DNA of 64,000 nt from Mycobacterium ostraviense (GTDB lineage Bacteria; Actinomycetota; Actinomycetes; Mycobacteriales; Mycobacteriaceae): positions 201,880 to 265,879 of the forward strand of contig NZ_NKRE01000001.1 of NCBI RefSeq assembly GCF_002705925.1, written 5' to 3'. This document shows, piece by piece, positions 20,884 through 31,102 of the stretch. The position numbers were made by a program, and so were the translations under genes. The notes below the pieces were generated by a model. The model had not been told where the DNA came from, did not search any database, and saw only the letters and a program-made list of their open reading frames with translations. Within the stretch, counting starts at the first letter, position 1. The number at the start of each line of letters is the position of its first letter.

Positions 20884-23504
20884 TCCGACACCCCGAACTG
20901 TTCCTTGAGGGCATCGACGTCGAGGCGCACGACACCCTGGGTAACCCGCAACACCTCGTAGCCTTCGACATCGAGCACCCGTTTGGTCTGCATCAGCGCG
21001 CCGTTGACACTGGCGGTCGCGACACCGAGGGCGACCGCCGCCTGCGCCAGCGTGATCTCGTGGGCACTCGTCGCGAGCAACGCGGCCAGTAGGTCCCCGA
21101 TTTGACTCTGCTGCAAGACGTTTCGCTTGGCGAGCTTGAGTTGTTCGCTGAACACCTTGCTGCGCAACACCTTTTCGGGCAGCACGCTTGACTGCTCAGC
21201 GATGTCGAACAGGCTGGGCTCCTGCGGCTTCTTGGTCTTGACCGGGCGGGTGACGACGGGTTGGACGGAGGTGTGCCACCACGGGGGCTCGGCGCCCGCG
21301 ACGGGAACCGCGCCGTCGGGCAGTGGGCCGGACGCCAGCACCACCACCGGGACCAGCGCTTCCGCGGGTGATCCCCCGCCGTGGTAGCCGGCGTTGCGGG
21401 CCTGATAACGCACGTCCGGGTCGACGGCCAACACGACCTTGTGGTCGGCGGTCAGCACGCGGGGGCCTTCGACAACCACCTCGCGGTCGGGGTCGACGTT
21501 GGCGTAGTCGCCGTGGGCGCGTTGGCCGTAGACGTTGGCACGGTCGACCTTGGTGCTGGTGCCGTACTCGATGAGGTGGCCGTGATCGGAGGTGATCACC
21601 ACAGCGCGTCCGGCGTTCTTCGCCGCATGCAGTAACGCGCGCAGATGCGTGATGGTGGTCAGTGTCCAGTCGGTGCCGCCCGGGTCGGTGTGGTGCAGCG
21701 TGTCGTCGACGTAGTTGAGCACGGCGGCGACCAACCGTTGATGTTCGGTGTCGGCGATCGAGTTGTTGACGTCGGTGGCTAGCGAGGCGCCGGCGGGAAT
21801 GGCGTCGAGCGCCTTCTTGTGAAAGATCGGGTCCGGCACGCCGCCGGTGGCCTGCAGTTGCGCCTCGCGGATCAGTGAGACGAAGCCGGCCCGTTCGACG
21901 CCGTCCGGGCCTTCGCGCAGTTCGCCGCACAGCAACGAGCAGCGGCTGCGCTGGGTCAGGGTGGGCAGCACCGCCAGCGCGGCACCGCGGCGTCCGTCGG
22001 CGGCGGCGGAGATCTCCACCCATCCGTCGCGCTGCGCGGCGGTGACGAGGTCGTTGGCGGCGGCCAGCGACAGGGCGTCGATGACGAGCAACAGTGTCGG
22101 CATTTTCTTGGCGAGCGGTATGACCCACTGGGCCAACACCTTTTCGACTGTCTGCAGCGGGGGCTTCGGCGCGTCGGCCAGTGCCTTTGCAAACGCGCGA
22201 TCGTATTGGGCGCGGCGGCCGGCGACGGTGTCGATGACCGCGCGCAGCGCCTCGGCCAAGTGCGGCGCGTCGGCGCCTCGGCGTGCCGCGACCAACGCCG
22301 TGTCGACCCACGACAAGTCGCGCACATAGAGTGTGCTGGCCGCAGCGAGTCCCGTTGCGGCAACGGGTGTTTGGGCCAGCCAGCGAACGAGCCGGACGGC
22401 ACCGGCGAACGCCGGGCACGACGGGTCGGATTCGTGCAGGAAATGGTTCTGGACGTCGGCCCAGGCGTTTTCGACGCCAGGCAGCGTTTCGGGCCGGGTG
22501 AGCACGGGCGTTACCGCGTCGGCGAGGACCTTGAGTCGATGGTCAAGGCCGTGCCTCAACAACTCCGAGGACGCCGCGGTCGCGCCGAGTCCCAGGTCGT
22601 CCACCACGGCCGCCGCGGCTTGCAGCACGGAGTGCGGTGATGTCAGCGAGTTGGTCACCAATCCACGGACATTGACGGACCAAGTGTCCAGGCCGGGGGG
22701 CGTCAGGGAGGTCAGCCCGTAGCGGCCCAGGAAGACGCCGAGGGCCTTGGCATCATGGTCGGTGTCGGAACGCTGCGAGAACAATCCCGCGACGATGCCC
22801 AACGGCACCAGATCCGTAATCCGGTCGGCCCTCAGCAGGGCGGTCAGCGGTCCGGCGATCGCCGCGGCACGTCCAGCCAACCAGCCGTGGAAGGCCACCG
22901 CGAGTTCCGTGCCGCCCCGGTCGGCCAACACCGCGAGATCGTCGGCCGCTTCGGCAGACAGGCTCCACTCCAGCACCGCGAGCGTGTCGATCTCCACGTC
23001 CGCGCGGTTGACGATCTTCAGCACGTCACGTGCGACGGTGGCCATGGCGTGGTCCAGGGTCAGCACCCCGCCCGGGGCCGCGGTGTAGGCGTCGGGCGCC
23101 AGGACGTTCAGCAGGCCGTTGGCGATGGCGCGGTCATTGTGCGGCCGGTACAACGCGGGTTCGATGGTGGAGGCGGCGAAGTTGCTGCGCAATGCGTCCC
23201 ACGGGTCGGGGGTGATGAGCCTGCCGTCGAGCAGGTGCGCCAGCACGGTGTCGCTGAGGTCGTCGTCGACGACGTCGGTGAGCACTACGGTCCACGCGTC
23301 GGTGTCGCGGGTGTCGATCGCTTCCCAGAGGGCCAGCACCGACGGACAGGGGACGACGGTGACCTGGGTGCCTTCGTAATCGAAGGCGTTGCCGTTCCAT
23401 TCGGGCTTGGCGCGTAGCCCGAGCACGCCGCGGGCGTACCGTTTGGCCTTGGCCTTGCGCAGACGTGCCCGGATGATGGGTTCGGTCGCGGTCAGTGTGG
23501 TCAC
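20880..23504 (-). CDS. pglZ: BREX phosphatase-fold protein PglZ
   Basis: An 874-residue member of the alkaline phosphatase superfamily and a hallmark of all BREX systems. The core PglZ domain begins with TLLLVIDALSLA (metal-binding Asp near residue 476) and includes VITSDHGHLIEYG (Asp and His near 640). The N-terminal 450 residues are helical and the C-terminus has a winged-helix-like region. In BREX it is essential for defence and methylation, although its substrate is unknown. The GTG at 23504 was preferred because it overlaps the pglY stop as GTGA, as at the other island junctions; a GTG three codons earlier is possible. Confidence 0.92.
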   Translation of the reverse strand: MTTLTATEPIIRARLRKAKAKRYARGVLGLRAKPEWNGNAFDYEGTQVTVVPCPSVLALWEAIDTRDTDAWTVVLTDVVDDDLSDTVLAHLLDGRLITPDPWDALRSNFAASTIEPALYRPHNDRAIANGLLNVLAPDAYTAAPGGVLTLDHAMATVARDVLKIVNRADVEIDTLAVLEWSLSAEAADDLAVLADRGGTELAVAFHGWLAGRAAAIAGPLTALLRADRITDLVPLGIVAGLFSQRSDTDHDAKALGVFLGRYGLTSLTPPGLDTWSVNVRGLVTNSLTSPHSVLQAAAAVVDDLGLGATAASSELLRHGLDHRLKVLADAVTPVLTRPETLPGVENAWADVQNHFLHESDPSCPAFAGAVRLVRWLAQTPVAATGLAAASTLYVRDLSWVDTALVAARRGADAPHLAEALRAVIDTVAGRRAQYDRAFAKALADAPKPPLQTVEKVLAQWVIPLAKKMPTLLLVIDALSLAAANDLVTAAQRDGWVEISAAADGRRGAALAVLPTLTQRSRCSLLCGELREGPDGVERAGFVSLIREAQLQATGGVPDPIFHKKALDAIPAGASLATDVNNSIADTEHQRLVAAVLNYVDDTLHHTDPGGTDWTLTTITHLRALLHAAKNAGRAVVITSDHGHLIEYGTSTKVDRANVYGQRAHGDYANVDPDREVVVEGPRVLTADHKVVLAVDPDVRYQARNAGYHGGGSPAEALVPVVVLASGPLPDGAVPVAGAEPPWWHTSVQPVVTRPVKTKKPQEPSLFDIAEQSSVLPEKVLRSKVFSEQLKLAKRNVLQQSQIGDLLAALLATSAHEITLAQAAVALGVATASVNGALMQTKRVLDVEGYEVLRVTQGVVRLDVDALKEQFGVSE

Positions 23505-26500
23505 TCGACCCACCAGCGCACGTGAATGGTCTTGCTGTGCTGGGACAATGCCTTCGCCAGCGTCGAGTGCAGGCTGGACAGCTCCTGCGGGCTGCTGACG
23601 GTGGCCTCACCGGCCTCCCCGGCCTCCCCGTCGGGCGGAGGCTTGGGCTTGTCCTCGACGACCCAGGTGACCAGCCTGTTCTCCCCGCTGGCCAGCTCGT
23701 CGCTCAGGGAGCGGCCCGGCACCGCGATGGCGTCCTGCAGCGACCGTTGGATCGCCCGTGCGCTGTCGCCGGCCTCCCCTGCTCGCCCGGCGCCGGCGAG
23801 CAACGTCTTCAGCAGTGGCCATTTGAAGTTGTGCAGGGCGTGGGCGTCTCGGGCGGCGTCGTTGCGGATCTGACCGGCGGTCTCGACGGCGACGGGGAGG
23901 GCGATGGTGGCTATCGCGTCGATGACGCCGACGTTTCCCGTTGTGGTGCTGAGTCTTTCGACGAAGTTGTGCAGGGCAACTGCGGCGGTCAGTCGGGCGC
24001 CGGCGCCGGGTGTCGAATCCAGCCGTGCATGCGCGGGCCGTAATTCGTCGATGAGGTAACCCAGTTCGGGGACGGCATCGGAGGCCTTGGCCCGGATCTG
24101 GGTGGCGAATTCGGCGACGTTAGCGCCGGTGAGATAGGTGCGCGGCATCGTGTAGCCGAAGAGCTTTGACGCGTTGGCGCGGGCGTCGTCCCAGGCCTGC
24201 TGGGTAGGCAGTTCCTCGGCGCGCAGTTCGATGCTGCGCCGCAGCCGGCCCAGTGGTAGCGGGGCGATCGCGAGGCCTGCCTCGAACCAAGCCCGTTTGC
24301 GCAACAGCGCCCAGGCACAGATCACCAGGTCGCGCGCCTCGGGCCGCAGCCCCCAGGCGGGGGTGATCGCCTCGATGTGGTCTTGCAGCACACCGACGTT
24401 CAGCGGCTGCGACTGGTGTGCGGCGCGGTCGAGTTCACCGGCCCAGTAAGCGAACGAGTCCTCGCCGAACAGGAAGTGGTCTTCGGTGGCTTTGCCGACA
24501 CGCAGCGGGCCGGCGATGCGGCGCACAACCTTGCGGTCGTTACCCGGGTTTGTGGGGACCCGCCCGTCGCGGTGGGCACAGGCCTGCTCGACGTAGTCGC
24601 GCACGGTCTCGAAGTTGCGGGCGGTGAGTTCGTCGTCGGCGGGGTCGAATGCCGGGTGGTTGGGGTAGGTCGCCGTGAACGCCTGGTCGACGATCTTGAG
24701 AAACGCGGCCTCCAAGCTGGCGGCGGGCGGCAGTTCGGGTTGGAAATCGCGCGACAGCGAGGTGAGCACGTCGTACTGCTGCGATTCGGTCGTGATGCGT
24801 TTGGGGTCGGCGGGCTCGATGCCGTAGGCCTGCTTGAGCAAGGTCTGGAAGCTGGTCATGGTGCCGCTGCGCAGGTTCTCCAGGATGCCGCGGGCCTGGG
24901 CGCGGTCGGTGGCCGACAGATGGTCGGAGTTCTCGGTCCAGCGGTCGCCGCTGCCGGTGAACAGCCAGTCCAATTTGACCAGCAGTGCCAGGTCTTCCAT
25001 CGCGGCGTCGGTGAACGACCTGGGCAGCCAGATGACCGTGTGACGGTCGCCGGTGGTCAGCAGCCGGTCGATGCGGTCAACGTCGTCCTTATTGGTGTAA
25101 CCCCCCTCATCGAAGGGGTAGTCGACGACGACGCGCCACGTGCCGGGCCGGTAGTCGAAGGCCTGCTCGGGCAGCGAGCCGGCGTCGCGGACGTTGCCGA
25201 ACACGATGTCGACCTCCCGGCGCGATCCGCGCCACACGACGGTGCGGGTGGCCGCGCCGCTCAGGTCGTCCTGCCGGCTTGGCACGCCGAGCGCCTCGTG
25301 CACCAGGCGGCGGATGAGCACGCGTCGGCGGCCCGAATTGTCTTCGCCGCGAATGCGTTCCAGGATCGACTGGTAGTCGACGTCGGCCAGGTGCACCCGG
25401 ATCACCGGGTTGGCGGCGTCGGAGACGCTGATCTCGGGGACGTCTTTTTGAGACCACTCGCGCACGACGCCGAGGACGACGCGGGCTTCGCCGCCGGCCA
25501 GCTTGGACCGGATGGATCCGTGGTTGAGTGCGGCCAGCCGCGGCGCGGTGATGTCGCGCAGCGCGGGCACTTTCGGTGCGATGGCCGACAGCAGCAGCGT
25601 TTTGGCGATGCGTTCGTGTGCACGGAACCCGGCGGGCACCGAGGCCGGGTCCTCGTCGAGTTGTTCCCTGCTGACCGAGTGCTTCTCCAGCAGTGCGGGC
25701 AGCAGTCGGGTCTGGTATAGCTCGGTGGCCGACTTGAACATTGCTGCGGCGTGTGCGTCGATGGGGTCGCCGCCGTCGACGACGTAGTCGAAGGAGTCGC
25801 CGACGGGAATCAGGTCGTCGACGGTGAGGGTGTCGCGGCGGTCGACGAGCATGCGCTGCATCACCTTCAGCGCGGTGCGTTCGCGTTGCATCACCGACGA
25901 GAGGTTGCGCAGCGTCGACACCAGCACCGGGGAAAACGGATAGGTGCGGCGGAATTCGGCCTCGGACGCGCCGTGGTGGTGCTCGTCGGTGTTGAGGCTG
26001 TCGCGCAGCACTTCCCACACCTCGGGGCGGCGGGTGAGGTTGGCGAACGCCTCGTCGAGCACGGCGCGGGCGGCGTCGTCTTTGGCGGCGAGCAGCCGCG
26101 CATGGGCGACCTCGGCGAGATTGTCGTCGCCGAGGGCGATCTCGCGGAAGCGGCCTTGCTGGTAGTGGAATGCGCGGTCGAGCGCCTCCTGCTCGGCGCC
26201 CGAGGCCCCGGCGTCGGCGAACCATTTACGCAAATCCATCTGGCGGGAGATGAAGGAGATCAACGGGATTGCGCGGTTGCGGCCCGATGATTCGACAAGT
26301 TTGGTGATCTTCTGGGATTCGCGGGCGAAGAACTCGGTGTCGCGCACCGAGAACGCCAGCCACAGCACCAGTTCGTCGAGGAACAGCACGACGGCGTCGT
26401 AGCCGAGGGTCTTGGCGTGCTCGGAGATGACGACCAGGCCGCGGTCGAGGTCGACGTAGTCGGCGGTCTCGGCGAACGATTTGAAGTAGCTGCCGGCCAG

Positions 26501-27169
26501 GGCGGACACCAGGTCGCGCCGTTCGGGGTCCTCGGGTGCGGCCGCCAGCGCCGCCTGGTAGCGCGGCAGATCCCAGGCGGTGTTGATCAGCCCGCCCCAT
26601 TCGTCGCCGCCGCCGCCCGAACCCAGTCCAGCGAGAAACTTCTCGTCGTCGGCCATCTGCGCGCGCATGTTCTCCGCGTCGGCAAGCAGCTTGTCCGACA
26701 GGTGCACCGCGGGCAGCGGCGCGTCGGGGTGCAGCCGGGTGATCTGCTCGACGTAGCCCCGAAGCACCGCGTGCTCAAGGCTTTTCGCGCCGAGCAGGTG
26801 GTAGGTCAGGCGCAGGATCTTCTTGCCGGAGAGCCGCCCGTCGTAATGTCCGGTGAGGTCTTGGAACTTCGACGTCCGCGCGGCGGGGTGGTTGCCGAGC
26901 AGTGCGTAGAGCACCGCCATGAAGTGGCTTTTGCCGGAACCGAACGAGCCGGTGAGGTAAGCGGCGCGGGATGTGTTGCGGGCCAGCGCGTCGGACACCA
27001 GGTCGATCGCGGCGACGAAGTTGTCCCGCAACGGGCCGGTGATAACGTACTCGTCGAGGGTTGCGGCGATGCGTTGGTCGTCGCCGGTGCTGTCGGTTAG
27101 GCGCAGCACGTAGTCGTCGCTGCCCACCCGCTCGGGAATGTCGATGACATCGCGTAGCAGTGTGGTCAT
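23501..27169 (-). CDS. pglY: BREX large ATPase PglY (BrxC-like)
   Basis: A 1222-residue P-loop ATPase. It has Walker A TGSFGSGKSH (residues 73-82) and Walker B AVVLFLDELVLWLA (Asp265, Glu266), then a long helical region. In type 2 BREX this protein takes the place of BrxC and may act as an AAA-type motor with PglX and PglZ. The ATG at 27169 (MTTLLRDVIDIPERVG) overlaps the pglX stop as ATGA. The C-terminus ends in WWVE just inside pglZ. Confidence 0.92.
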   Translation of the reverse strand: MTTLLRDVIDIPERVGSDDYVLRLTDSTGDDQRIAATLDEYVITGPLRDNFVAAIDLVSDALARNTSRAAYLTGSFGSGKSHFMAVLYALLGNHPAARTSKFQDLTGHYDGRLSGKKILRLTYHLLGAKSLEHAVLRGYVEQITRLHPDAPLPAVHLSDKLLADAENMRAQMADDEKFLAGLGSGGGGDEWGGLINTAWDLPRYQAALAAAPEDPERRDLVSALAGSYFKSFAETADYVDLDRGLVVISEHAKTLGYDAVVLFLDELVLWLAFSVRDTEFFARESQKITKLVESSGRNRAIPLISFISRQMDLRKWFADAGASGAEQEALDRAFHYQQGRFREIALGDDNLAEVAHARLLAAKDDAARAVLDEAFANLTRRPEVWEVLRDSLNTDEHHHGASEAEFRRTYPFSPVLVSTLRNLSSVMQRERTALKVMQRMLVDRRDTLTVDDLIPVGDSFDYVVDGGDPIDAHAAAMFKSATELYQTRLLPALLEKHSVSREQLDEDPASVPAGFRAHERIAKTLLLSAIAPKVPALRDITAPRLAALNHGSIRSKLAGGEARVVLGVVREWSQKDVPEISVSDAANPVIRVHLADVDYQSILERIRGEDNSGRRRVLIRRLVHEALGVPSRQDDLSGAATRTVVWRGSRREVDIVFGNVRDAGSLPEQAFDYRPGTWRVVVDYPFDEGGYTNKDDVDRIDRLLTTGDRHTVIWLPRSFTDAAMEDLALLVKLDWLFTGSGDRWTENSDHLSATDRAQARGILENLRSGTMTSFQTLLKQAYGIEPADPKRITTESQQYDVLTSLSRDFQPELPPAASLEAAFLKIVDQAFTATYPNHPAFDPADDELTARNFETVRDYVEQACAHRDGRVPTNPGNDRKVVRRIAGPLRVGKATEDHFLFGEDSFAYWAGELDRAAHQSQPLNVGVLQDHIEAITPAWGLRPEARDLVICAWALLRKRAWFEAGLAIAPLPLGRLRRSIELRAEELPTQQAWDDARANASKLFGYTMPRTYLTGANVAEFATQIRAKASDAVPELGYLIDELRPAHARLDSTPGAGARLTAAVALHNFVERLSTTTGNVGVIDAIATIALPVAVETAGQIRNDAARDAHALHNFKWPLLKTLLAGAGRAGEAGDSARAIQRSLQDAIAVPGRSLSDELASGENRLVTWVVEDKPKPPPDGEAGEAGEATVSSPQELSSLHSTLAKALSQHSKTIHVRWWVE

Positions 27170-30100
27170 GACGTTGCGGCCCTTCGTGTTCTGCGCGTGG
27201 GCGCCGGGCGCCACGCGGTCAGGTCGGTGTCGGTGAGGTGATGTTCGGCCAGCCGGGCGGTCAGTTCGTCGTCGATGGTGTCGGCGACCGACTCACCGTA
27301 CTCGGGGTCGATCTCGTTGTGCCACTGGCGAACCCAGGGCAGCAGTTCGTGGAGTCCGGCCAGCAGCGGCACCAGCCGTGGCGTGTCCCAGCCGTCCTCG
27401 ATGCGCTGGCCGATCAGCGCGGCCAACGCCAGGGCGTGGTCGGCGTGGTCCCACCCGGCCCAGCCGAGCAGTTCGGTGGAGTCCGCGTCGCGGCCGGCGT
27501 TCGGGTAGCAGATGAACCGCTCCTTGGGCACGTCGAGCTTGCCGCGGTGTGACCAGTACGCGGGCTTGGCGAAATCGGCGCTGGTGTACTTCGGGGGCAC
27601 CGGGATGGGGGCGTCGAGCTTCTCGCCATTGTCTTCGCGGCGCTGCAATTCCCAGGTGTGCTCCCAGGCGGCGCGCTTGTCCAAGCCGGACGGCTTGTAG
27701 CGGTAGGCGGCCAGGAACGGAACCGATTCGTCGGCAAGCAATTTCGCCAGCGCCGCGCCGGTCGCGACGTTCTGATCGCCGGCCCACAGCCGCAGCACGC
27801 CGCGGAACTCCTCGTTGCGGTCGAGGATGTCGGCGAGCTGCGCCACCGACAGGACGGATGGGCGTCCCTCGCGGTCGTACCACAGGGCGCGGTCCTCGAC
27901 GCGGTCCAGCAGCCAGTCCTTGAGTGCGGCCTGAACCTGTTTGTCCCATGGCTCCATCGCCCAGCGGCGCTTGTACTCCGGCTTTTCCAGCAGGCGGATG
28001 TGCGGATTGGAGTCGATGGCATCCAGACGGCGCTGCAGCAGGTCGCGGTAGTCGGCGGGGAGATGCTCGGGAATCTCGGTGAGCGGCGTCGAACCGTGCC
28101 GCTCGAACCAGGCGGTCTCCTCACCGTCTTTCATGCGTCGCGCTAGGGTGATCTCGAAAGCCCGCTCGCCAAGGGAGATTTCGGGGGCATAGCCGTCATA
28201 CGTGAGGTCGTCGTCGATCAGACCGTAGATGCGGTAGTACTCCCAGTCGAGCTCTTCCTGGTTGGCGATCATCAAGCCTCGGAGTCGGGCGAACTCGGAT
28301 CGCGCCGCTTCCAGCACGGCGTGGGTGGGTGTCTGTCGGGCGGCCAGCTCGACTGGTGTCTGCTGGTGTTGGGCTTGCGCGAGAGCATCGAGCAACCTGG
28401 GGCGGTCGAGCGGTGTGGTGGTAGGCAGTGGGAAGTCTTTGAGCGTAGTGCCGGTGAACTCGTATCTTGGTTCCCAGTCCTCGTCGCCGATCCCTCCGCC
28501 GATCCCCCCGTTACCCTTGTTGTGGCTGTTCTGTTTGAGCCAGAAGCACGCGATCGACGAGTTCAGCGCACCCAGCAGCCGCAGGTGATCCTCGACCGTC
28601 GCGCCCGCGGACAGCTTGATCACCGGAGCCGACTGCTTGAAGACCTTCCCGCCGCGGTCGAGCACGAAGTGGTTGTGCGTCGCGACAAAAGCGAAGGTGA
28701 TGGAGAGGGGTGTGCGGTAGCGATCTGGAACCCATCGATACCACGACCACCACTCTCGGCCGAAGTCGGCGGTGGTCTCGCCTGCGAATCCAGTGACGTT
28801 CTGTAGCGGCACGCGCAGCGGCCAGATCCGTCTGTACCAAAGTGAATTAGTGTCTACACCAATGAGCTCAGCACCCTTATAGGGCGTGAACGCGATTTCG
28901 CCATGCAGTTCAGACCAGTCACGTACGTACTCGCCCAGCACCAAAGGTCTTGCAAGAGCGGTTGGGACACCTCGATCGCGAAAATGGTGCGCAGGCCCGA
29001 AGAAGGCGTCGTCGGCACCCGGAAAGCTGGCGAACCCGATCTTGCCAGCGATCGCATTGTCAAGAATCTTCTGGGATGTCGCCTCTATTGCGGCGACAAG
29101 CTGTACTGCGCCGCCCCCCGCCAGGTTCCACGGATGCGAGAGGAGTAGCGATCGCTCCAAATCGGCGACTCCAATGTAGGTGTTTTCGAAGCCTGGTTCA
29201 TCAATATTCTCCGTAATTGCTGACCAAACAATGCCTTTCGCAGGATCATTCGGCCGTCCCGGTTCGCCCCGAATACCGAGTACGGCCCGAACCGTGTCCA
29301 CAGCCGTAGCTTGATTTCGGCCGACGATGATCACCGTCGGTGTGCCGTGTCCCGGGATGTAGGCACCGGACGTGTCGATGACGACTCGCAGATCAACCGT
29401 CGGCAGAAACTCCTCGATCAACTTCGATCCGAACTCGCGCTTCATGAACGAGTTCGAGGTGATCTGCCCTACCCAACCCGCGGGACGCTCGCGTCCCGAC
29501 GAATACGCCAGCCGATAGAACAACTCCATGAATGGCACCGTCAGCGCGTACTTCCGGTGCGGCGTCGTGTATAGCTGCCGATACGTCGCGTTCAGCGCCG
29601 CGTCTTTTACGGTGATGTAGGGCGGGTTGCCGACGACTACGTCGTGCTCGCGCTGCAGGATCTCCTTTAGCGCATCGACATTCTCAGTCGAATCCGCTTG
29701 CACCGCTTGGCCGATCGTCAACAGGTCATCGCCGAGTGCCTGCTGCTTGGCTCCCCACAGCAGGCTGTCCCCGGCGGCCAGGCGCGGCGTGTAGCGGATC
29801 TGCTCTTCGATGCTGGTATCGCCCGCCGCGTGCAGCGCCGCCACCAGCAGCCGGAACCGTGCGATCGCCACCGCGAACGGGTTGATGTCCACCCCGTATA
29901 CCCCGTCGAGGGCCTTCTCGACCAGTTCCCGGGCACCCAGGCCCGGAGCGTGGCGCTGCCAACGCTCGTGCAGCCGCCGGAACGCCCCGAGCAGGAAATG
30001 CCCCGAACCGCAGGTCGGGTCGATGACCGTGAAACCCTCCAACGGCCGGTCGGCCAGCGCCGGCTCCATCGTCTGATCGAGAATGAACTCCTCGACGAAC

Positions 30101-30729
30101 TCCGGGGTCTGCAGCAGCGCGTAGGTCTTCTTCGCGTGCTCTGACAGGTCCTGGTACACGTCGCCGAGGAATCGGGTGTCCACGCCGACGAACGGATACA
30201 GCGCCTCACCCGTCGCGCTCTGCTGCCACCAGAACTCCAGCAACGCCCGCGCCGCATCGCCGGACGGTGCAACCAGGTGCAGCGGTGAATACTCGTCCAC
30301 CAATCCCTTTGTCGCAGTGAACTTCCCGAAGTGCGCGATGATCTGGTGCAGCCATTCACGGTCGGTGTGCTCAGGATGCTGCTGAAAGTAGGCGCGTCGC
30401 GCATCCAGCGCGTGGCCGCGTTCGTCCGCGGTGGCACCGCCGATCCACCGCGGCCTCACCAGCGCATTGTCTTCGCAGTAGCGCGCGAACACCGTCACCA
30501 GCACCCACGCCACGCCCGCCTGGGTCACCCGGTCGTCGCGCCACTGGTGCCACGATGACGCCGTGCGCTGCGCCGCGAACGCGGCGTCGTAGTCCTGTTT
30601 CCACGACTCGTACACGCCCGGCTGGCGCAGGTCGTGATCGTCGCCGTCGACCCGCGCCCGCAGGTCGGCTTCGAGCTCTGACACCTGACGGCGCAGCGCG
30701 GCCACCAGATCCGCTGCAGCCCAACTCAT
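27166..30729 (-). CDS. pglX: BREX adenine-specific DNA methyltransferase PglX
   Basis: A 1187-residue N6-adenine methyltransferase. The SAM-binding motif DPTCGSGHF is at residues 237-245 and the catalytic NPPY at 368-371, followed by target-recognition regions. In BREX it marks host DNA at an asymmetric site while unmodified phage DNA is blocked; in Streptomyces Pgl the enzyme is toxic unless controlled by the other Pgl proteins. The ATG at 30729 follows the toxin-like gene by 19 bases with AAGGTG upstream. The stop overlaps pglY. No inactivating change is seen. Confidence 0.93.
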   Translation of the reverse strand: MSWAAADLVAALRRQVSELEADLRARVDGDDHDLRQPGVYESWKQDYDAAFAAQRTASSWHQWRDDRVTQAGVAWVLVTVFARYCEDNALVRPRWIGGATADERGHALDARRAYFQQHPEHTDREWLHQIIAHFGKFTATKGLVDEYSPLHLVAPSGDAARALLEFWWQQSATGEALYPFVGVDTRFLGDVYQDLSEHAKKTYALLQTPEFVEEFILDQTMEPALADRPLEGFTVIDPTCGSGHFLLGAFRRLHERWQRHAPGLGARELVEKALDGVYGVDINPFAVAIARFRLLVAALHAAGDTSIEEQIRYTPRLAAGDSLLWGAKQQALGDDLLTIGQAVQADSTENVDALKEILQREHDVVVGNPPYITVKDAALNATYRQLYTTPHRKYALTVPFMELFYRLAYSSGRERPAGWVGQITSNSFMKREFGSKLIEEFLPTVDLRVVIDTSGAYIPGHGTPTVIIVGRNQATAVDTVRAVLGIRGEPGRPNDPAKGIVWSAITENIDEPGFENTYIGVADLERSLLLSHPWNLAGGGAVQLVAAIEATSQKILDNAIAGKIGFASFPGADDAFFGPAHHFRDRGVPTALARPLVLGEYVRDWSELHGEIAFTPYKGAELIGVDTNSLWYRRIWPLRVPLQNVTGFAGETTADFGREWWSWYRWVPDRYRTPLSITFAFVATHNHFVLDRGGKVFKQSAPVIKLSAGATVEDHLRLLGALNSSIACFWLKQNSHNKGNGGIGGGIGDEDWEPRYEFTGTTLKDFPLPTTTPLDRPRLLDALAQAQHQQTPVELAARQTPTHAVLEAARSEFARLRGLMIANQEELDWEYYRIYGLIDDDLTYDGYAPEISLGERAFEITLARRMKDGEETAWFERHGSTPLTEIPEHLPADYRDLLQRRLDAIDSNPHIRLLEKPEYKRRWAMEPWDKQVQAALKDWLLDRVEDRALWYDREGRPSVLSVAQLADILDRNEEFRGVLRLWAGDQNVATGAALAKLLADESVPFLAAYRYKPSGLDKRAAWEHTWELQRREDNGEKLDAPIPVPPKYTSADFAKPAYWSHRGKLDVPKERFICYPNAGRDADSTELLGWAGWDHADHALALAALIGQRIEDGWDTPRLVPLLAGLHELLPWVRQWHNEIDPEYGESVADTIDDELTARLAEHHLTDTDLTAWRPAPTRRTRRAATS

Positions 30730-30748
30730 CACGGCGACACCTTGCCCC

Positions 30749-31102
30749 TTATTCGGTCTCACGCGGATGCCCGGGCCCCGCGGGGCGCAGCCACAACGTG
30801 TGTTTCTGGACATCGACGAGGTACCAGATCCTTCCGCCGCCGGTCACCTCGTACTGCCACTGCTCCATCTCCACCCCACCGTGCGCACCCGACGCCAGCC
30901 GCCCCTTGAGCCGGTGATGCCGCGGCGTTGGCGCCGGGCTTTCCGGACGGCTGCGCAGCTCATTCCACGCAACCTCGGTGTTCGCTGCGGCTTGCTGGCA
31001 CAACGACTCCCATCCCTTGACTGCCTCGCTGGTCACGAACCGCAACTCCCACTGTCCCTGCGTGGCCGGCGGTGCGACGCGATCTCCCCGTTTCGGACTC
31101 AC
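30749..31102 (-). CDS. RelE/ParE-like toxin candidate inside the BREX operon
   Basis: A 117-residue basic protein with features of the RelE/ParE fold. It begins with WELRFVTSEAVKGWESLCQQA (first strand and helix), has a central HHRLKGRLASG turn with conserved-looking basic residues, and ends in RIWYLVDVQKHTLWLRPAGPGHPRETE, like the final strands of these toxins. Family toxins cleave mRNA at the ribosome or poison gyrase; which applies here is unknown. Its GTG start overlaps the stop of the preceding antitoxin-like gene as GTGA, the usual antitoxin-first order. Confidence 0.65.
   Translation of the reverse strand: MSPKRGDRVAPPATQGQWELRFVTSEAVKGWESLCQQAAANTEVAWNELRSRPESPAPTPRHHRLKGRLASGAHGGVEMEQWQYEVTGGGRIWYLVDVQKHTLWLRPAGPGHPRETE

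Noticed and set aside
30555..30917. Plus-strand ORF over the pglX start and toxin gene
   Set aside because: It is low-complexity and antisense to better supported coding sequence.
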